DNA of 64,000 nucleotides from Hormiphora californensis (taxonomy: Eukaryota; Ctenophora; Tentaculata; Cydippida; Pleurobrachiidae), in contig CM035359.1 in NCBI GenBank assembly GCA_020137815.1, positions 8,029,267 through 8,093,266 on the forward strand, read 5' to 3'. The notes under the pieces were generated by a model. It had not been told where the DNA came from, did not search any database, and saw only the letters and a program-made list of their open reading frames with translations. A program made the translations under genes and the position numbers. This document shows, in pieces, positions 1-11,039 of this stretch; position 1 is the first letter of the stretch; each line of letters opens with the position of its first letter.

Positions 1-1680
1 TGCAACCAAGCCAGGACACTGAAAATTGAGGACCGAATAGAATGCCACAGCGAGGCACCAGCATTCATATCGGTCAAAGACCACAAAGAAGGGTTCCAGA
101 ATGCTCCCAAATGCAGGCTAATAAACCCATCTTCAAACCAACTGGGAAAAGCCAGCAAGCTAATTCTGGAAGGCATAATCAAAGAAGTAAAGAGGAAATC
201 CGGAGTATCCCAATGGATCAGCACCCAACAACTGCTATCATGGTTTCAAAAAAGGCACGAAGGAAATCCGAAACCAGAAAAAGCATCATTACTCCAATTT
301 GATATTGCCGAGTTCTACCCATCAATCTCCGAAAATCTCATGGACAGAGCAATAGAGAGTGCAAAATCACTAACAGACATACCACCAGAACATGTTGAGG
401 TGATTAAGGCATGCAGGAAGAGCGTACTGTTCAGTGACAACAAAGTGTGGAGGAAAAAAGACAAAAATTTCGATATTACCATGGGTGCACTAGATGGAGC
501 TGAAGCATCTGACCTGGTAGGAATATACCTGCTACAGCAAATCCAGAACTACCTAGAATCAAACCACGAGGGTTGCCACAGCGGAATGTACAGAGACGAT
601 GGGTTGATATACATCAACAACAGCAACGGACCACTTTTAAACCGAATTGAAAAACACCTGCACCGGCTATTCAAGAACAACGGAATGAAAATAACGGTGG
701 AACAAGTGGGAAAAATTGTGAATATACTGGACGTCACTCTCAACGCAGAGACAGGAACCTTCAAACCATTCCGGAAACCCAATAGCAACACCACCTACGT
801 GAACAAATCCTCAAACCACCCACCTGTAATCCTGAAAAACATTCCAAGGACCATACAGGACCGCCTATGCAGTCTATCGCACTCGGAGAAAGAATTCGAA
901 GAATGCAAGGATGTCTACCAAGAGGCATTGGTAAAAGCAGGATACAAATCTGACATGAAGTTCACAAAAATTCAGCAAGGTGGAAAACACCGGAAGAGGA
1001 AAAGGGCGAGAAAAATCATTTGGTTCAACCCGCCATTCTCGAAAAATGTGGCTACGGATATCGGAAAACAGTTTTTCGACCTACTGAGACTGCACTTTCC
1101 TCCCCAACACCCATTTCACCGGCTCTTCAACAAAAAGACGGTAAAATTGTCCTACTCTACCATGATGAACATGGACAGCATCGTCAAGGCTACCAACAAG
1201 AAGCTCCTGAAGAAAGCAGAAGAGATGCATGAAGGGAAGGGAAAGGAATGCAACTGCAGGAAAGCCGAATCATGCCCCGTAAATAAAAAGTGCCTAACGA
1301 CAGGGGTAGTGTACGAGGCTACTGTGAAGCACGGGAACAAGGAGTCAAAATACGTCGGAATGGCCGAGGGGACGTTTAAATCCAGACTGAACACACACAA
1401 AACTACATTCAGACACGACAGATACAAAAACGAGACAGAACTGTCCAAACTAGTCTGGAGACTAAAGGACAGAGACATAAGACATGACATAACATGGCGA
1501 TTATTAGCCAAAGCTCGCACATATGAACCTGGTAATATAACCTGTAATCTGTGTCTGGCGGAAAAGTACCACATCCTCAGAGGGAAGGACCTGATAAACA
1601 GGAAGAGCGAACTGTTAAACAAGTGTCCGCACAAGAGGAAGTATCTAGCCGTTAAACTCATGAAACACCCAACTTTATGA
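1..1680 (+). CDS. Penelope-like element reverse transcriptase with C-terminal GIY-YIG endonuclease, 5' end cut by the window
   Basis: The frame is open from base 1 to the TGA at 1678-1680 (559 codons), so an ATG at 340 is internal and the true start lies upstream. The RT part shows FISVKDHKEGF (residues 23-33), motif A FDIAEFYPSI (100-109; Asp101) and the catalytic box YRDD (197-200). A Cys cluster (417, 419, 425, 431) precedes the endonuclease, whose GIY-YIG core reads GVVY (435-438) and YVG (451-453), followed by an Arg near 461. Further Cys residues (NITCNLC, NKCPHK) lie near the C terminus. In this family RT and nuclease together perform target-primed integration in the nucleus. There is no internal stop or frameshift in the visible part, so this copy may be fairly young. 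A hammerhead-like fold starts 32 nt after the stop. Family assignment is firm; the PLE subclade is not resolved. Confidence 0.9.
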   Translation, partial: CNQARTLKIEDRIECHSEAPAFISVKDHKEGFQNAPKCRLINPSSNQLGKASKLILEGIIKEVKRKSGVSQWISTQQLLSWFQKRHEGNPKPEKASLLQFDIAEFYPSISENLMDRAIESAKSLTDIPPEHVEVIKACRKSVLFSDNKVWRKKDKNFDITMGALDGAEASDLVGIYLLQQIQNYLESNHEGCHSGMYRDDGLIYINNSNGPLLNRIEKHLHRLFKNNGMKITVEQVGKIVNILDVTLNAETGTFKPFRKPNSNTTYVNKSSNHPPVILKNIPRTIQDRLCSLSHSEKEFEECKDVYQEALVKAGYKSDMKFTKIQQGGKHRKRKRARKIIWFNPPFSKNVATDIGKQFFDLLRLHFPPQHPFHRLFNKKTVKLSYSTMMNMDSIVKATNKKLLKKAEEMHEGKGKECNCRKAESCPVNKKCLTTGVVYEATVKHGNKESKYVGMAEGTFKSRLNTHKTTFRHDRYKNETELSKLVWRLKDRDIRHDITWRLLAKARTYEPGNITCNLCLAEKYHILRGKDLINRKSELLNKCPHKRKYLAVKLMKHPTL

Positions 1681-1711
1681 AGGAGCAGAGGACTGTTAAC
1701 GAGTAAACAAG

Positions 1712-1769
1712 TTTACAATTTTAAATCCTGACGATCGCTTTTGCGTGAAACATTTGTTGATTTTGTAAA
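1712..1769 (+). ncRNA. Hammerhead-ribozyme-like fold 3' of the PLE ORF
   Basis: The core boxes are present in order: CTGACGA (1728-1734), a short stem II with loop TTTT (1735-1746), GAAAC (1747-1751), a tetraloop-sized stem III, and GTT at 1756-1758. The expected cleavage is after 1758. Stem I is AAATC (1723-1727) with GATTT (1759-1763), extended by TTTACA (1712-1717) with TGTAAA (1764-1769). The first stem II pair is a T-T mismatch, so activity may be weak. PLEs are known to carry minimal hammerheads of this kind, which supports the call. Confidence 0.6.
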
Positions 1770-2015
1770 TCCTTGTTTTCACTTGTCATACTAGCAGATT
1801 ATAGATCCAAGTTTGGTCTCATTTTGTGTGCCAAACGATGGACCACATGTTAGACCCGTTTTCATGGCCATTAGACATCACACGCATTCATAGCGGCGTC
1901 TGTTTTGAGTGGCATTTCCTGCGCTAAAAACGGCATATTTTCGCGAGCCTAACCGGAAAAACGCGCGTTTTGACCCCATAGTGAGACGGTACTTTCATCG
2001 ATTTTCCTTTAGACT
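1770..2015. other. No recognisable gene; PLE 3' flank
   Basis: Unique-looking sequence after the PLE with no ORF or repeat that I recognise. Confidence 0.4.
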
Positions 2016-2345
2016 GCGTTGAGACGTACTTTTAAAACTCCGTCTGAAATACAGACGGAGTTCTAAAAGTCCGTCTCAACGTCTGGTACAATTTTCAGAC
2101 GTGCCGTCTCAATTTCGGACGGATACCGTCTAGACACCGTCCAGACGCCGTCCAGACGCCGGGACGGTACCGTCTAGAGACCGTCTGATACCGTCGCAAC
2201 ACCGTCTGATACCGTCTATAACCCGTCTAGAGACCGTCTGATACCGTCTATAACCCGTCTCAAGCACTTTCGGTACCGTTTTTAGCTTATTTCACCGAAA
2301 CCCGTCCAGACGGTATACCGTCTAGACGGCGTCTAGACGCCGTAT
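2016..2345. repeat. Dense CCGTCT/AGACGG repeat array
   Basis: The hexamer CCGTCT, or its complement AGACGG, recurs roughly two dozen times, often as accGTCTAGAGaccGTCTGATacc phrases. A phrase of about 38 bp is directly repeated near 2190-2260. Several motif pairs are palindromic (GTCTAGAC). The array is not coding. It could be the subterminal region of a DNA transposon or a degenerate minisatellite. Confidence 0.7.
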
Positions 2346-2751
2346 GCCGCAAATGAGAAATTGCCCTTAGATTACTTCTAGGTAGTCATGTTTTTCAGAG
2401 ATTTCCCAAATCGGTCAGCCCATATCATATCCATGTGGTTATGGTCATGTTACTATGGATTTTAGATTCTAGTATTCAAGAGGACCGGAAGGAGATTATC
2501 ACCATTGAAGCTAGCTTTTTTTATAGGAGAAACGAAGAGAATTCAATACTTGAGAAAACGATGAAAATTCGCCAACACTCTAGCCAAACTGACACTCCTG
2601 ATTGTGCTTTCATTGGTATGTTATCTCTTTTCAGGTTACCGGTACATCATTACCGAAATAACCGGGCCTTGTTACTTTCTGATCGCGTGAAGCGCAATGA
2701 TACACTTGCGCAGCAAGCCGAGGTTATGAGTAAGAACTATTTCCCCTATAG
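2346..2751. other. No confident gene; intron-like sequence upstream of a lectin exon
   Basis: A 108-codon open frame (2435-2761) crosses this region, but its product is unlike any family I recognise and it runs over the better-supported splice acceptor at 2751. I see no upstream lectin exon. Confidence 0.35.
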
Positions 2752-2882
2752 GATTCACTGACCGAGCAAGGGAAGGAAGTTGGCGCTGGATGAACGGAGA
2801 GAAAGTGACTTATACCAACTGGCATTCTGACTCACGGTACGGAGAGCTAGATCAGCCAAACAACGGATATAACCAAGGAGAG
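2752..2882 (+). CDS. Orphan C-type lectin domain exon
   Basis: Translation from 2754 gives 43 residues beginning FTDRAREGSWRWMNGEKVTY and ending in NNGYNQGE. This is the C-type lectin core pattern: 'T D ... E G x W x W x x G x x x x Y x x W', then 'P N N' and 'G E' just before the conserved Asp-Cys. In these folds the P-N and E residues belong to the calcium/carbohydrate site; here QPNN stands in the usual EPN/QPD position. The exon is bounded by a pyrimidine-rich acceptor ending in AG at 2750-2751 and by a donor GAG|GTATGG at 2882/2883. Both fall exactly where CTL exons commonly split. Phases differ (split codon at the 5' end, codon boundary at the 3' end). I found no neighbouring exons within several kb, so it may be one exon of a long-intron gene or a captured fragment. 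Confidence 0.55.
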
Positions 2883-3127
2883 GTATGGTTCAGGGGTAAT
2901 TTGCGATTTGTGGGCGTTGCACTATAGACGCAGTACCCACGTACTATAACGCCCAATGCCATACTGGGCGTTGAAAAAAGCCTTTTCCTTCAAACAATTG
3001 TGCTAGCTTTGAATCTCAGAATCAAAATTCCAGTAATTAATGAACTATTTCAATGTGAATATCTGGTGCCTAATTATTCATTTTTTAATGAACTAACCTG
3101 ACGCCTGATCCACAAATGATACACCCA
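2883..3127. other. No gene seen; short inverted motifs
   Basis: It contains a small hairpin around 2918-2970 (GGGCGTT facing AACGCCC) and otherwise AT-rich sequence. Confidence 0.35.
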
Positions 3128-3260
3128 AAACAGCAAAGACAAGATGAATTCAACGTTTCGGATTTAATATCCTTTATCAAGAAATTGGAAATTGGTTTTC
3201 CAATTTCTTGATAAAGGATATTAAATCCGAAACGTTGAATTCATCTTGTCTTTGCTGTTT
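3128..3260. repeat. Near-perfect 63-bp inverted repeat (hairpin)
   Basis: The left arm, 3128-3190, is complementary to 3198-3260 with only a few bases between them. It could be a small MITE or a DNA foldback. Confidence 0.85.
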
Positions 3261-4130
3261 ACAACATACACTCTCAATATCAAGGATGAGACCTACTAAA
3301 CCTAATTTCAATCCCATCCGCCACATCCCAATCCACACTCACCGATAAACCGAATAAAACAAGCCGGAACTAAAACTAACAAAAAATGGACAAACTAGGG
3401 ACATTTTAAATTTTGGGTCATATATGACCCTATCGTCAAAAGAGGTACCAAATTTTACAGGAACCGACCGATTCCAAATTTCAAAACGATTCCGATAACT
3501 ATCCGATTATCAAATTTTTAACCGATAACGATAAGATAACGAATTTTCAAAATTAACTATAATAAATCATCATAAGTAGTAATCTGTATCACTTAATTAT
3601 CATTTATATTCTGCACAACACTCGACAATGGTATCTGAAGTACAACTTGTGCAAGAGCATCTCGATACTCTCTGGCTTCAGCAGCCACCTCTTGGTGAAC
3701 GCAGTAGCTCTCGATTCTGGATTCAGACCTTTGCATCACGTGATAATCTATCATTGGTATTGGTATTGGTTTGATATACCATCATTTGATATGCTGGGCA
3801 GTTTGATCACGTGCTTATTAGTGGTCTGAAATTCAATCCGAGCTCTTTAGCACGGATCGTGTGTTCGGATAATCAAGCAATAGATTCTGTTCAAAGAAAC
3901 CGTCTCTACTGGCTAGTTACACATTGGTCACTGATTACATGTCCTAATTCAGTCGTCAAAAAAATCGGATTCGTTTTGTAAACTTTAACGAATACGATCC
4001 GATACCGATTCAGCAAAAATCAACGATTTTTAAACGATTACGATTCCGATGATCGGTCGGTTCCTGAAATTTCCTGAAAACGGCTCCCACGATCAGGCCA
4101 ATTGTCCGTTCTGCATAAATATCATGTTTT
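3261..4130. other. No gene seen
   Basis: AT-rich sequence with many CGATTC/GATAACG words near 3480-3545 and 3960-4050, read here as decayed repeat. The short frames present look random. Confidence 0.4.
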
Positions 4131-4338
4131 ATTAGTAGAGGGGTTGTAGCACCGGGAGGTAATGAGTAAACACACACACACACACACACACGCATTGAGC
4201 AAGCTCGATTTTTAGCTATTCTCCGGCTGGGTATAGGGCTGAGGTACTGGCAAGATATAGTAGGATCGCTACTGCCCACATGTCAAGTTTATTCGGATAT
4301 ACAAGTTTAAAAAGGTTGGGGGTCACAGGGACCGTCTA
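4131..4338. repeat. Repeat block flanking the palindrome (left)
   Basis: 4131-4206, including a (CA)n tract, recurs in direct orientation at 6182-6249. 4230-4330 recurs in inverted orientation at 6278-6377. The two blocks bracket the large palindrome 4395-5947. Confidence 0.75.
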
Positions 4339-4394
4339 AGCTTCGCTCCCCGTTAACATTGCCTGTAACCGGGGGTCCACTTAGCTCTCATACA

Positions 4395-5947
4395 AGGTGG
4401 CCCATAAATTATGATAGCGGGGGACGAGCCGTACCTCCGAAACGGTGATAGTTGTGCAAAAACAAACTACGGGAACATGCTGGAACAATTCCTGGACGAC
4501 TTTTTGCAAATTATGAAATTTTTATTCAAAAGTTCATTTTTCATTCATGAACTTTCTACACGTTCATTAATGAATTAAGGACTCTAATTTACCAAGAGTT
4601 AGGCATTTTGTTTGGGTTGAATTTATCTTTCCAATGAGCACCATGAAAATCAAATTGAAGCACCAGGTCACATGATAGTTGAGAAAATGCACATTCATGA
4701 TTTTGGCTCTTCCTGCGACTTTCAATCGGCTGTATCACGGCTACCTTTTGTTCAATCGTTTTAAAAATCTGGGAGAACATCGGATAAGCAAAGATCTTTC
4801 CTCACAAGAAAAATCAGGGTCAAAACTCAAAGTTCATTTTCAAGTGTTGGTAGTTCATTCCACTCATTCAGGAACCAACATCCCTAAAGTGATGAATAGT
4901 GATGGTTTTTGTTTGGCCCATACCCTGCAATGATAGAGAGGTGTAAAATTACGTTTCCGGGCTAGTTAGTGGGTGTCCATGTGATCATGATGATATCTGA
5001 CACCTTTTCTGAGCCATAATTATGGGATTTTCTCAAATTCAAGCATGTGATTTGAGTTTTTGTGATTGGTATCGTGCAGCAATGTTGAGAGATCTCATAG
5101 CACCTCACAAATGATGATTAGTTCAATGAAAGGAGTTGATTTATGATAGAAAAGATTAAAACAGACGTAAAAATGAACTAAACGATAATTTTAAATCATA
5201 AATCAACTCATTTCATTGAACTGATCATCATTTTTGAGGTGCTATGAGATCTCTCAACATTGCTGCACGATACCAATCACAAAACTCAAATCACATGCTT
5301 GAATTTGAGAAAATCCCTTAATTATGGCTCAGAAAAGGTGTCAGATATCATCATGATCACATGGACACCCACTAACTAGCCCGGAAACGTAATTTTACAC
5401 CTCTCTATCATTGCAGGGTATGGGCCAAACAAAAACCATCACTTTTCATCACTTAAGGGATGTTGGTTCCTGAATGAGTGGAATGAACTACCAACACTTG
5501 AAAATGAACTTTGAGTTTTGACCCTGATTTTTCTTGTGAGGAAAGATCTTTGCTTATCCGATGTTCTCCCAGATTTTTTAAAACGATTGAACAAAAGGTA
5601 GCCGTGATACAGCCGATTGAAAGTCGCAGGAAGAGCCAAAATCATGAATGTGCATTTTCTCAACTGCCATGTGACCTGGTGCTTCAATTTGATTTTCATG
5701 GTGCTCATTGGAAAGATAAATTCAACCCAAACAAAATGCCTAACTCTTGGTAAATTAGAGTCCTTAATTCATTAATGAACGTGTAGAAAGTTCATGAATG
5801 AAAAATGAACTTTTGAATAAAAATTTCATAATTTGCAAAAAGTCGTCCAGGAATTGTTCCAGCATGTTCCCGTAGTTTGTTTTTGCGCAACTATCACCGT
5901 TTCGGAGGTACGGCTCGTCCCCCGCTATCATAATTTATGGGCCACCT
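4395..5947. mobile_element. 1.55 kb foldback/palindromic element
   Basis: The outer ends read AGGTGGCCCATAAATTATG inward on both strands. Arms of about 750 bp (4395-5145 and 5197-5947) are complementary with scattered differences, leaving a central AT-rich loop of about 50 bp. The mirror-image frames in it (for example 4679-4933 and 5511-5753) are consequences of the palindrome, not genes. No transposase is seen. It is a non-autonomous foldback or very long-TIR element; superfamily unknown. Confidence 0.8.
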
Positions 5948-6181
5948 ACTCGGCCATTACTCCCAACCACTAGTAGTGGTTTTCAGTACCTCTTATACTG
6001 GTAAATCCGTATAGAAACAATCCTTGTGTTTTAATAGCGATCACTCCGTATATCTTGCACTGACCCAGTATTACCACACATTAATTGTGCAATTGGCACT
6101 ATGGGATTTCTCCACTGCGGCCGGCACTGTGAGTAATCAGCCACTATATAAGCTACATCTTGGTTGCTAACCAGTCAATAC
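5948..6181. other. No gene seen
   Basis: Short spacer between the palindrome and the right flanking repeat. Nothing recognised. Confidence 0.3.
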
Positions 6182-6408
6182 ATTAGTAGAGGGGTTGTAG
6201 CACCGGGAGGTAATGAGTAAACACACACACACACGCATTGAGCAAGCTCATTTTAATGAAGCCCCTCCAGAAAGCTCCCTGTGACCCCCAACCTTTTTAA
6301 ACTTGTATATCCGAATAAACTTGACATGTGGGCAGTAGCGATCCTACTATATCTTGCCAGTACCTCAGCCCTATACCCTCAATGCGTGTGTGTGTGTGTT
6401 TACTCATC
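6182..6408. repeat. Repeat block flanking the palindrome (right), with its own (CA)n/(TG)n inverted ends
   Basis: This is the direct partner of 4131-4206 and the inverted partner of 4230-4330. The block is itself bounded by GAGTAAACACAC (about 6215) and its complement (about 6390-6406). Confidence 0.7.
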
Positions 6409-6624
6409 ATGTTTTATCACTATCATGATGGCGAATATTCGCGTAAAACCGTTTCAAACTTCATGGGAGGTCATTTTTTGCAATTTGTCAGACATGACCC
6501 TATCGTCGTTAGAATTAATTTAATGGAACCCGGTCATCAATAAAAATTACAGGTCACGCAAAGACATTGGGACACCCTGTTTAGAGGAATTATAGACGCT
6601 TTATAGACACGCTCGATCTCAAAT

Positions 6625-7000
6625 TTTAATGAAGCCCCTCCAGAAAGCGACCATTAGGGAATATTTTAAGAGATGCCAGGGTGGTGTAGTGGCCATTACA
6701 CTCGCCTTCCACGCGCTAGGTCACAGGTTCGGGCCTGGACTAGCGCAATGCTACCTAGACCGCCAAGCTATGATTGGTAGAGGCTCTTTCGAGAGTTTCG
6801 CAAAGACGGTGCATATCTAACCAATAAGGTTGCCTGCTTGGGGTGGCGCTTGAGCTATGCTGCAGAGAAATCTGTACCAAAAATGGACCGTTACTGAACG
6901 CCATTCGTAATAGGAGATCAGCACCACGGCATCGTTCCGACTTACCTTACCAAATTTCAAATATCCGCAATTTAGGTCTATAATACACTCTTAAACGCAA
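6625..7000 (+). repeat. tRNA-Gly-like SINE
   Basis: 6675-6738 resembles a tRNA-Gly: a box-A-like GTGTAGTGGCCATTA, an anticodon-loop-like CTTCCAC (TCC), and box B GGTTCGGGCC. The 3' acceptor strand is missing, so it is a SINE head rather than a tRNA gene. The following sequence to about 7000 is presumed SINE body. The phrase AATGAAGCCCCTCCAGAAAG just upstream also occurs at about 6256. Confidence 0.5.
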
Positions 7001-7490
7001 CATCTAATCACTAGGAGGACTATTGTGCTTCATGCAAGACGAATACTGGCTCCTTTAAGTGGTACGATGTTGGCCCACCGAGAGCTACCAATCCGGGATT
7101 GTCTGGTCAGTCCAAGAACCAGGGTTGGGCATATTGCACCATACCAAGGCTATCTATAGGTAAGAGGGAAACTGTTATAGCAGTAGAACTAGAACCAGAC
7201 TGAAAAATCATTATGGGAAAACTTCACACATCCCTTAATTTGTAGGTGGTGACAGTTCTGATAGAAGGCAGTGTCTGGAGCCAAATATATCCAATGGTTA
7301 CAGCTATCCTATCGGACCTATCCAATCTGGAACTAGTGTGAGCATCTTCTGTTACCCCGGGTTCAGGTAAGTACGGTCGTTCTTTTGGACTTTTGGAGCA
7401 TTTGCATATTCTCATTTCTTTCGAGAACCGCTTGGCAGCGAAGCTGCCAACTACGTCGGAGACTTCGCTGCGCTCCCCTGCACGTAGGGC
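7001..7490. other. No gene seen
   Basis: Mixed-composition sequence with only short random-looking frames. Confidence 0.35.
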
Positions 7491-7496
7491 TGGCCC

Positions 7497-8335
7497 TAGA
7501 AACCGGCGATAATATCCAATCGAATTGAAAGTTCGAGAGATCGAATCGAATCGAATCGAATCGAGTAATTTTTGAGCTCAAAGATTGAATCGAGATCGAA
7601 TCGATAAATTTGGGGGGGGGGGGGGCTTTTTTTGGCTTTTTTTGATCTGGCTTTTTTTGATCTGGCTTTTTTTGGCTTTTTTTGATCTGGCTTTTTTTGG
7701 ATCTGGCTTTTTTTGGCCTTTTTTGGCTTTTTTGATCTGGCTTTTTTTGATTTGGCAGTTTTGATCTGGCTTTTTTTGGCTTTTTTTGATCTGGCTTTTT
7801 TTGATCTGGCTTTTTTTGGCTTTTTTTGATCTGGCTTTTTTTGGCTTTTTTTGATCTGGCTTTTTTTGGCTTTTTTTGATCTGGCTTTTTTTAAATCAAA
7901 CTTTTTTCGGTAAAAAAATATTTCCCTATCGATATAAAATGATAAAACTAGATCAAAGAAGCCATTTTAAAGTGTTTTTAGTGTCATACAGACCATATAA
8001 TGTCAGAATTACATGCCAAAATGAACAAAAAAGTAGGGCCAAAAAAAGCCAAAAAAAGCCAAAAAAAGCCAAACCCGCCCTAAAATCCGGGATTGATCTG
8101 GCTTTTTTTTTGGCCTTGGCCCCCCCCCCCCCCCATTTTGATCGGCCACCCAAAGACCGAATCGAGATCGAAAAGAAAATGTCAAACATATTCAGTTCCT
8201 AGCCAGTAGAAACCGGCGATATTATAGGATCGAATCGAAAGATCGAATCGAATCGAGATCAAATCGAAAGTTTTGATCACTCAACGATCGAATCGAGATC
8301 GAATCGATATTTTTGGGGGGGGGGGGCGGCTGAAG
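7497..8335. repeat. ATCGA-rich repeat pair bracketing a poly-T minisatellite
   Basis: The motif TAGAAACCGGCGATA followed by ATCGAATCGA runs and a poly-G tract occurs at 7497-7625 and again in direct orientation at 8206-8330. Between them, 7626-7890 is a tandem array of GGCTTTTTTTGATCT-type units. 8040-8135 has GCCAAAAAAA units and a poly-C run. Confidence 0.75.
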
Positions 8336-8910
8336 TTTTTGAAGTTTGAAGTTTTCCACCCTACTTTTTGAGTCACTGCGCTGGCAAGCGCAAAGGTGAC
8401 CACCACCTCCCCCCAGCCGTGCGTGCCAGAAAGCAGTAATAAGCTTTTTCAGTTTTTAGCCAAAAATGACGCCCATAGCGAAGCCCCCACTGCACCAATC
8501 GGTCTGAAATTTGGTATACAGTGTCATGTAGACTAGATCTATTGGAGTTCAAAAGGGCAAATCTCTATCTCTTTTAGTTTCAGAGTTATGACATGGTGAA
8601 AAAAGCAATAAATGTCCCTGGTCTATATATCCATGTACATACATACATACATACATACATATTGTTCTACCTTGCTAATTGGAGAGAACTGGGATCTATG
8701 ATAACTTTGATTGGTGATAACTTTGATAACTTTGATTCTTTGATTTTTTTGACTGCTAACACATGCTTTGATTTGTTGTTTAGGAACTCTTAAAATATAT
8801 AAAAACGTCGGACAAATTGGAATAAATAAATCTCGCTCTGCCAGCGCGCGCGGCCTCGTACAACTACAAAAGTTAGAAGCCGCGCGTGCTGACCCTAACA
8901 CATATATATA
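8336..8910. other. No gene seen; short (CATA)n microsatellite
   Basis: About 8633-8660 is (CATA)n. The word CTGGCAAGCGCAAAGGT near 8381 recurs inverted near 9968. No coding signal. Confidence 0.4.
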
Positions 8911-9112
8911 TTATACCAAAACTAATTAAAATTAGTGGCCGGAAAGGTTACCCTACTATTTGAGCTACCTTTGCCACCTTAACATTCAGAGGGTACAGAC
9001 AGGTTACAGAAGCTTCGCCTATCTTCACAAGGGAATGTAATGGTACCAAAGGTAGCTCAAATAGTAGGGCAACCTTTCCGGCCACTAATTTTAATTAGTT
9101 TTGGTATAATAT
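8911..9112. mobile_element. 202-bp MITE-like inverted repeat of the ATTATRCCAAAA terminus family
   Basis: Arms of about 64 bp (8911-8975 and 9047-9112) start with ATTATACCAAAACTAATT and face each other. The same terminal module appears, diverged, at 12225-12312, 28738-28815, 35167-35245, 37566-37640 and 42543-42607. The right arm directly abuts the GACGTCA-containing body that follows. Confidence 0.75.
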
Positions 9113-11039
9113 GCATCATTTTTGGGATTTTTTTATCCCTCAAGATGTAGTAGAATAGGTACAGAGAGGTTAAAATCGCAAAATTGCGAATTTTTCATTT
9201 TTGACGTCATTCTGACGTCATAACGCGACGTCACGACGTTATGACGTCATAATGATGACGTAATATCATCGGGAGTACCTAGATGAAGATACTGACCAAG
9301 TTTGAGATTGATTGGATGAGATTTGAGTCCGCTATGGCGAAAAACCCCATATCGTCATATCTAATTTTAAACAGTCATAACACTTTAGACGCGTTTTAAG
9401 ACCCTTATACATCTAGTTTTGAAAAATTTGCAATCCAGTTTCTGAAAGTTCAGACAATTCTCTTTCCATGATATTCTCTTCGTTTTTCGATTAGAATCCG
9501 TCTTCAGGGTGTAAAATGAGCTCAAAGAAGTTTGGTCAGTGTGTAAATAAATGACGACTTTAAGACGTTCTGTAGGACGTTCCTGGGGATGATTGAAAAC
9601 CTCACCCCGCTAATAACACAATAATCGGGATTAGATTTACAAGCTAGTGAAAACGAGAAGTCTCTATCTCTTTCCGTTTGTTCAGAACCGTGCTCAGAAA
9701 AAGCGTCTCTCCTACGCGCGCACGCGTCCGTTACACTGAATCTATAGCAAATGGGACCGGTCTGTAACTTCGGACCCAAATGAGATAGAGACTTGAAATT
9801 TTAAACTTAAGTAAAAGACCCCAAGCCGGGTATACATTCCAAATTTCAAGTCAATCGGATGAAAGGGGGAGACGCTATAGCCTTCTGAATTCCGGTTTTT
9901 CAGCCAAACACCCATAAAACGTATAACTGCGTTTCTGGCAGCGCTTTTGGGGGGGGGGGGGAATAGCAACCTTTGCGCTTGCCAGCGCAGTGATAGACGC
10001 TTTTTTACACAATTTGCAGACAATTTTCTGGAAAAACTACAAGAGATAGACACTTCTCGTTTGAATCATTCAAAGGATAATCGTTTGAATTGTGGTATTG
10101 GACGGTTTTCATGTTCTAGGTCCAACCAAAAACCTTAAAAACTGTCATAAAGTTAAGTCATTTTTCAAATCGACGAAATTTCTTTGAGCTCAATTTACAC
10201 CCTGAAGACGGCTTCTGATTGGAAAACGGAGACCACACTTAAGAAATATAATCGTCTAAACTTTCAGAAACTATATTGCAAATTTGTGAAACTCTATTTC
10301 CAAGGGTCTTAAATCGCGTCTGAAGTTTTAAGACTGTATGAAAATAGATATGACAATAATGCGTTTTTCGCCATAGCGACCTCAAATCTTGTCCAATCGA
10401 TCTAAAACTTGGTCAGCATCTTTATCTAGATGAGCCTGATAATAATTGTTGACTATCATGACGTTATAACGTCGTTGTTGTTGTTTGTGCCTCCCACTTC
10501 CAATCCCACGGCTGCTTCATGGTCCAGCGTGACCAGATCATCAACCCGAAGGTGAGATCAAGATTCATAGATATGTATCCCAGATCGGTCAGCTTTCGTT
10601 TCCTGAGGTCACAACACACACAAGGTGTCGTTTCCCCAGGAGGCGGAGCTTCCTTCTCCATGACCTCTGGATCATAAAGCATGTTGCTGTGGTTTTGCAC
10701 CCGTACTTTATTGTACAGGTCTTGGGTTTCACTCATAACGGGGGTTCCCTTTATAAGAGATGTAGCTTTGGACAGGATGAAAGCGGCCTTTGGACAGAGG
10801 TTACTTTCATATTTGCGTACTTACCCTCTGGTTTAACGAACCAGTACATCCCGTTTGGGTTAACGGGCAGGGGTTTTGGCCCCTGTGGGTATTACGTCCC
10901 CTCCGATCTTGTTTTGTTTGTTGAGCCCCTTTCCTCCCCATCTTAGCGGAATCGGTTGCTTCTCTTTATTAGTTTTGCGAGTTTGTTTAGGTTAAAGTGT
11001 CTCGTTTCAGATTTGTATGATTTTTCTCTTATTGTTTAC

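Noticed and set aside
42-302. 86-codon frame at the window start
   Set aside because: It is in a different frame from the PLE ORF, which is open from base 1 through this region and contains RT motifs.
4679-5753. Pairs of similar 80-89 codon frames on opposite strands
   Set aside because: They are mirror images produced by the palindrome 4395-5947 and end at its random stops.
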